From assembly GCF_030864005.1 (NCBI RefSeq), contig NZ_CP132976.1, forward strand, positions 1,054,001-1,118,000: a DNA stretch of 64,000 nucleotides, read 5' to 3'. The notes under the pieces are model-generated. The model was not told the origin of the DNA and ran no database searches. It worked only from the letters and a program-made list of their open reading frames with translations. The DNA comes from Achromobacter seleniivolatilans. Lineage in GTDB: Bacteria; Pseudomonadota; Gammaproteobacteria; Burkholderiales; Burkholderiaceae_B. Below, piece after piece: positions 61,005-64,000 of the stretch (positions are counted from its first letter, which is position 1; every line of letters starts with the position of its first letter). The translations under genes and the position numbers were made by a program.

Positions 61005-61528
61005 GCGTCAAAAGCCGCACAGCAGCGCAACAAGGCTTGGGCAATGTACTTGCGCACCATGGTGGGCGATACCTTCAAGCGATGCGCAATTTCAACGTGC
61101 GTCATGCCGTCCAGCTGGCTGTACAGGAATGCCATGCGAGCTTTGGCGGAGAGGCCGTCCAGAATGGCATCCAGCGTCTGCAATGCGCGCAACGTCTGAA
61201 ACCGGCTTTCTGCGGAAGGCTCTACGGGCTCGGGCAGGGTGTGCAGCATGTCGAGCCAGGCTTTTTCAAGCTCGCGCCTGCGCCACAGCCGCCACGTGAT
61301 CCGCCGGGCAATAGTGACCAGCATGGCGCGCGGCTCTTTCAATTGGTGCAGGGCGGGCGCCTGAAGCAATTGCGTGAACGTTTCGCTGGCTACGTCCTGC
61401 GCATCTTCCCGATTGCGCAGACCGTCGCGCAGCCGCCGTTCGAGCCAGGGATGGTCTTCTTGATAAATGCTGGAAAACCGGGCATTTCTAGCCAGATGGG
61501 AGTCCACGGCGCTCAGGGGGATAGTCAT
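61001..61528 (-). CDS. FecI-like ECF sigma factor
   Basis: A 175-residue extracytoplasmic-function sigma factor. Region 2 (NREDAQDVASETFTQLLQAP, EPRAMLVTIARRITWRLWRR) and region 4 (LSAKARMAFLYSQLDGMTHV, EIAHRLKVSPTMVRKYIAQA) are intact. The start at 61528 (MTIPLSAV) is preferred; upstream codons run through the Fur-box-like sequence. First gene of the iron unit. Confidence 0.9.
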   Translation of the reverse strand: MTIPLSAVDSHLARNARFSSIYQEDHPWLERRLRDGLRNREDAQDVASETFTQLLQAPALHQLKEPRAMLVTIARRITWRLWRRRELEKAWLDMLHTLPEPVEPSAESRFQTLRALQTLDAILDGLSAKARMAFLYSQLDGMTHVEIAHRLKVSPTMVRKYIAQALLRCCAAFDA

Positions 61529-61533
61529 GTAAT

Positions 61534-61554
61534 GGGAATCGTTATCAATTATTG
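61534..61554 (-). promoter_or_regulatory. Fur-box-like site before the FecI gene
   Basis: On the minus strand the site reads CAATAATTGATAACGATTCCC, abbreviated here as AATAATTGATAACGATT plus flanks, close to the Fur consensus built from GATAAT hexamers. It lies 6 bp before the sigma factor ATG. Iron-bound Fur would repress the whole unit. Confidence 0.65.
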
Positions 61555-61614
61555 CATGATTCGATTCCGCTTGGCAAAGATGCAATCGGCGCAGGGCGCC
61601 GCAACCAGCCCCCG

Positions 61615-62883
61615 CTATTGACCGACCAGATAGGCTTTTCCGCCCGGCTTCAGATAGGGCTCCAGGTCTTTGAAAGGCACCGTCGCGTGCGTGCCCAGGC
61701 AGACGCCCATGGCATGGCCCACGCCAGACACCGACAGGCTCAACACGCCCGGCGATTCGGCGCCCAGGGCCAGATAACTCGGCCACAGGTCTGAGCATTC
61801 GTCCAGGCCGGTGTCATCGTCATCGACCTTGGCGTTCGAAGCGGGAGGCGGCTTGCGCGCTTTGTCCACCAGCTCCATCAGGGCCGGGCTTTCCTTGCGC
61901 CAGCCGTCGTCGCCGGGCACATAAGCGTCAAAGACGCGGTTCCAATCCAGGTATTCGCCGCGCAGCAAGTCGAAGGTGTACGGATCGAAATGGTTGTTAG
62001 GGTGCGCGCCTCCGCAGTACAGGCTGCCGGATTCGATCACCGTCATCAAGGCGGGGGACAACCAATCGACCGTGATGGCTTCGTCTTCATAACTGCCCAG
62101 CGTGCCGGCGGCCGGGTTGCCGTCCGTATAAATCGTGGCCTTGCAAGCCAGCGCGGCCAGGCTCATCTGCCAATGGCGCTGCTCCAGCAAAGCGTTGATG
62201 CGTGCCAGCACTTGCGGGTCGGGGTGGCGGCTAAGTCGCGGGTAGCTGAATTTGGTGCGGGGGTCGCGCCACATCCGATAGGCCACGGGGCCGCTGCCAC
62301 TATCCGCACCGGTCGGCACGGCGTGGCCCGCAAGCTTCAACGATTCATAAGGGGCGGTTTTGCTGTTGATGCCGGCATCCGCATTGATGCCACTGCCCAC
62401 GCCACCGCTGATCGCATCCGTGACGGCTTGCACGCTATCGGGGGCTAATGCTTCGGGATCGTATTCGGCAACCCGGCGCAGCGTGAATGCGCGCTGCTTG
62501 CCGGTGCGGGCGTCAGTCCATGTCCCCTGGAAGCCCGATGCGTCGCGCTTGCCTTGCCAGGTGGCAGCGGCAGGCGGCGTGCCGGAATCAGGGTCCTGGC
62601 CGCTTTCCACAACCTCTTGGTAGGTCTTGGGTTCGCGCAGCGCCTGGGGCGTGCCCTTCAGCGGGATATCAACGCCGTGCTTTGGATAGAAGTAGCGCCC
62701 GGTCAATACGCCGTCGCCCGTTGCCTGGCTGTCCAGCTCCATCACGACTACACCCGCGCCTTGCAAGGTGCCGGTGTAGACCGTGCGCTGGGCGGCCCAG
62801 GCCTGGGTGTTCATGAGCGACAGCATGGCCAGAGCCAATGCGCCAGGCAATGGGAAGGGCAGGCGCGGCAAGGTCTGGAACAT
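61615..62883 (-). CDS. Exported protein with DUF3298/RsiV-like C-terminal region
   Basis: A 422-residue protein with a signal peptide (MFQTLPRLPFPLPGALALAM ... AWA). An N-terminal beta region (YTGTLQGAGVVVMELDSQAT, LTGRYFYPKHG) recurs in exported lysozyme-inhibitor-like proteins, and the C-terminal part has IESGSLYCGGAHPNNHFDPY with TFDLLRGEYLDWNRVF, the DUF3298-type pattern also seen in RsiV. Function not established. It lies upstream of the fecI gene on the same strand, but the Fur box separates them. Confidence 0.68.
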   Translation of the reverse strand: MFQTLPRLPFPLPGALALAMLSLMNTQAWAAQRTVYTGTLQGAGVVVMELDSQATGDGVLTGRYFYPKHGVDIPLKGTPQALREPKTYQEVVESGQDPDSGTPPAAATWQGKRDASGFQGTWTDARTGKQRAFTLRRVAEYDPEALAPDSVQAVTDAISGGVGSGINADAGINSKTAPYESLKLAGHAVPTGADSGSGPVAYRMWRDPRTKFSYPRLSRHPDPQVLARINALLEQRHWQMSLAALACKATIYTDGNPAAGTLGSYEDEAITVDWLSPALMTVIESGSLYCGGAHPNNHFDPYTFDLLRGEYLDWNRVFDAYVPGDDGWRKESPALMELVDKARKPPPASNAKVDDDDTGLDECSDLWPSYLALGAESPGVLSLSVSGVGHAMGVCLGTHATVPFKDLEPYLKPGGKAYLVGQ

Positions 62884-62971
62884 GGGGCGGCGGGTTGGGA
62901 TGGTGAACGGCGCAATATACCCGACGGCCCGGGGCCGTCGATCAGTCTCGCAGCGCGTCTGGAGCGGCCGA

Positions 62972-63469
62972 TCAGTCTTGCGACGCGTCCGTCGCGGCCG
63001 ACAAGGTCACTTGCCCGAAGGTCATCCAGACATACGCGGTGTCGGACGCTTGCGCGCGGTAGGTGCCGGTGGCTTCGCCCAGGCGCATGGCCACGGCGGT
63101 GAATTCCCATGCCATGCCGTCGTCGCACTGGACCTTGCGGTGGGTGTAGGCGGGCAGTCCATGCGCGCGGCCAAATGCCAGTGCCAGCTGTGCGTGTTCG
63201 GACAGCTCGGCGGGCACGGAGGGGTGATCCCAGCCCCACAGAAAACTGCCGTCATCGCTGTTGGACGTACCCACGATCTGCACCGGAGCGGTGGCGGTGA
63301 TGCCGCCCGGCAGTTGGAAAACGATGCTTTCCTGATCCATGTCCACGGACCATTGTTCGGCTTCATCCAGATGCCAGGTGGCGCAGTGTGCCGTGGTGGC
63401 GGCCTGCATGCCTTCCAGGCTTTGGGCAATGAAGGCTTGAACGTCGAAGGGCTTGGCGGTGTCGGACAT
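62972..63469 (-). CDS. DUF6882-like conserved protein
   Basis: A 165-residue soluble protein (MSDTAKPFDVQAFIAQSLEG). Landmarks are TWHLDEAEQWSVDMDQESIV, GTSNSDDGSFLWGWDHPSVP and AYVWMTFGQVTLS. The NSDDGSFLWGWDxPS block is the hallmark of the DUF6882 group, of unknown function. ATG 63505 would give a 177-residue form; neither start has a strong ribosome site. Divergent from the MarR gene. Confidence 0.68.
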   Translation of the reverse strand: MSDTAKPFDVQAFIAQSLEGMQAATTAHCATWHLDEAEQWSVDMDQESIVFQLPGGITATAPVQIVGTSNSDDGSFLWGWDHPSVPAELSEHAQLALAFGRAHGLPAYTHRKVQCDDGMAWEFTAVAMRLGEATGTYRAQASDTAYVWMTFGQVTLSAATDASQD

Positions 63470-63534
63470 GCGAATGGAGTCTGTGGATGTGATCAAGGCG
63501 GACATGATAGCGCGTGAGATTCGCCGTTTGCTTG

Positions 63535-63578
63535 CATATAGTTAGGCGCCGTACTATATGCCACCGTATTGAATTCAA
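63535..63578. promoter_or_regulatory. Palindromes upstream of the MarR gene
   Basis: GCATAT (63535-63540) and ATATGC (63556-63561) form an inverted repeat, and TTGAATTCAA (63569-63578) is a perfect 10-bp palindrome directly before the AAGGAG ribosome site. MarR proteins usually repress their own promoter by binding such dyads. Confidence 0.45.
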
Positions 63579-63587
63579 GGAGATCCA

Positions 63588-64000
63588 GTGTCCGACCTGC
63601 TGCCCATGCTGGAACGCAAACATCACGCCTTGCTCGATGAAGCGGCGCGGCGCGGTTTGCCGTCGGTGGATGACATCGGCTTGTGCTTTCAGCTGTTGTC
63701 TCTGGCCAATGCCATTGACCGGGACTGCGCGGCCCGCTTGGCGCCGCGCCAGTTGTCCGAGGGCAAATTCGTGTTGCTGTTTCTGCTGCACGATCAGGCA
63801 GACGGACTGTCGCCGCACGAGCTGGCAGATGGCGCAGGTGTTACGCGCGCCACCGTTACGGGTTTGCTCGACGGCCTGGAGCGCGACGGATTTGTTTTGC
63901 GCGAACCCGGCAAAGAAGACCGGCGCAAGATCACAGTCAAGCTCACTGCCAAGGGTAAGACGGCGGCGGCAAAGCTGTTCAAGGAACATACCGACTGGAT
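63588..64000 (+). CDS. MarR-family regulator, truncated by window end
   Basis: A frame from GTG 63588 (AAGGAG upstream) running off the right edge after 137 codons. It contains the MarR winged helix: LSEGKFVLLFLLHDQADGLS, PHELADGAGVTRATVTGLLD and GLERDGFVLREPGKEDRRKI followed by TVKLTAKGK. Only the last dimerisation helix is missing. Ligand and targets are unknown. Confidence 0.87.
   Translation, partial: MSDLLPMLERKHHALLDEAARRGLPSVDDIGLCFQLLSLANAIDRDCAARLAPRQLSEGKFVLLFLLHDQADGLSPHELADGAGVTRATVTGLLDGLERDGFVLREPGKEDRRKITVKLTAKGKTAAAKLFKEHTDW

Overview
This 64-kb window is GC-rich and gene-dense. It looks like chromosome from a betaproteobacterium of the Alcaligenaceae (Achromobacter/Bordetella type). 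The evidence is two periplasmic Bug solute receptors, many LysR regulators divergent from their targets, dicarboxylate-type beta-oxidation genes, a FecIRA siderophore unit and a DUF3348-DUF802-OmpA-DUF2894 operon of the Burkholderiales/Xanthomonadales kind. The genus is inferred from gene content, not measured. I saw no rRNA, tRNA, CRISPR array, complete insertion sequence or origin.

Layout. 1-7.1 kb: the end of a Cys/Met PLP enzyme, an SmvA-like drug exporter with a divergent LysR, and a GntR/M20 peptidase/Bug receptor cluster with its LysR. 7.1-16.9 kb: a second Bug receptor and a catabolic operon (acyl-CoA synthetase, two acyl-CoA dehydrogenases, thiolase, FadB-type bifunctional enzyme) with a divergent LysR; gene content resembles the pim pathway for dicarboxylic acids. 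17-26 kb: AI-2E-type transporter, cation/proton antiporter, an additional-looking enolase with a divergent LysR, DUF445 protein, Cu/Zn superoxide dismutase, GST and an MFS exporter. 26-27.1 kb: methionine aminopeptidase directly coupled to a ParD-like protein behind nested palindromes.

27.2-33.1 kb is an accessory patch: an Imm11-like immunity protein, gene debris, a probable peptidoglycan-targeting effector with a lipoprotein immunity partner, an exported protein, a transposase scrap, an unknown 287-residue protein and a SUKH protein. 33.2-41.4 kb holds an AraC regulator, a stand-alone EAL phosphodiesterase, a SYLF lipoprotein-like protein, a pqiA-pqiA-pqiB-pqiC envelope lipid-transport operon, and a GIY-YIG/hydrolase pair behind a promoter carrying three repeats with an exact 28-bp period.

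41.5-47.7 kb holds a small unreported-looking membrane protein and then the most striking system: a four-gene operon encoding a proton-channel stator (MotA/TolQ/ZorA-like protein with a 1,229-residue coiled-coil tail built from five 131-residue repeats, plus a MotB/ZorB-like OmpA protein) with two partners of unknown function. It resembles the Zorya motor but lacks Zorya effectors. 47.8-57.4 kb holds regulators and exported proteins, a dienelactone hydrolase, and an unusual single-chain fusion of a [2Fe-2S] ferredoxin reductase with an M24 metallopeptidase domain, divergent from a MocR regulator. 57.5-64 kb holds a fecI-fecR-fecA-type iron uptake unit under a Fur-box-like site, two conserved hypothetical genes and a truncated MarR regulator.
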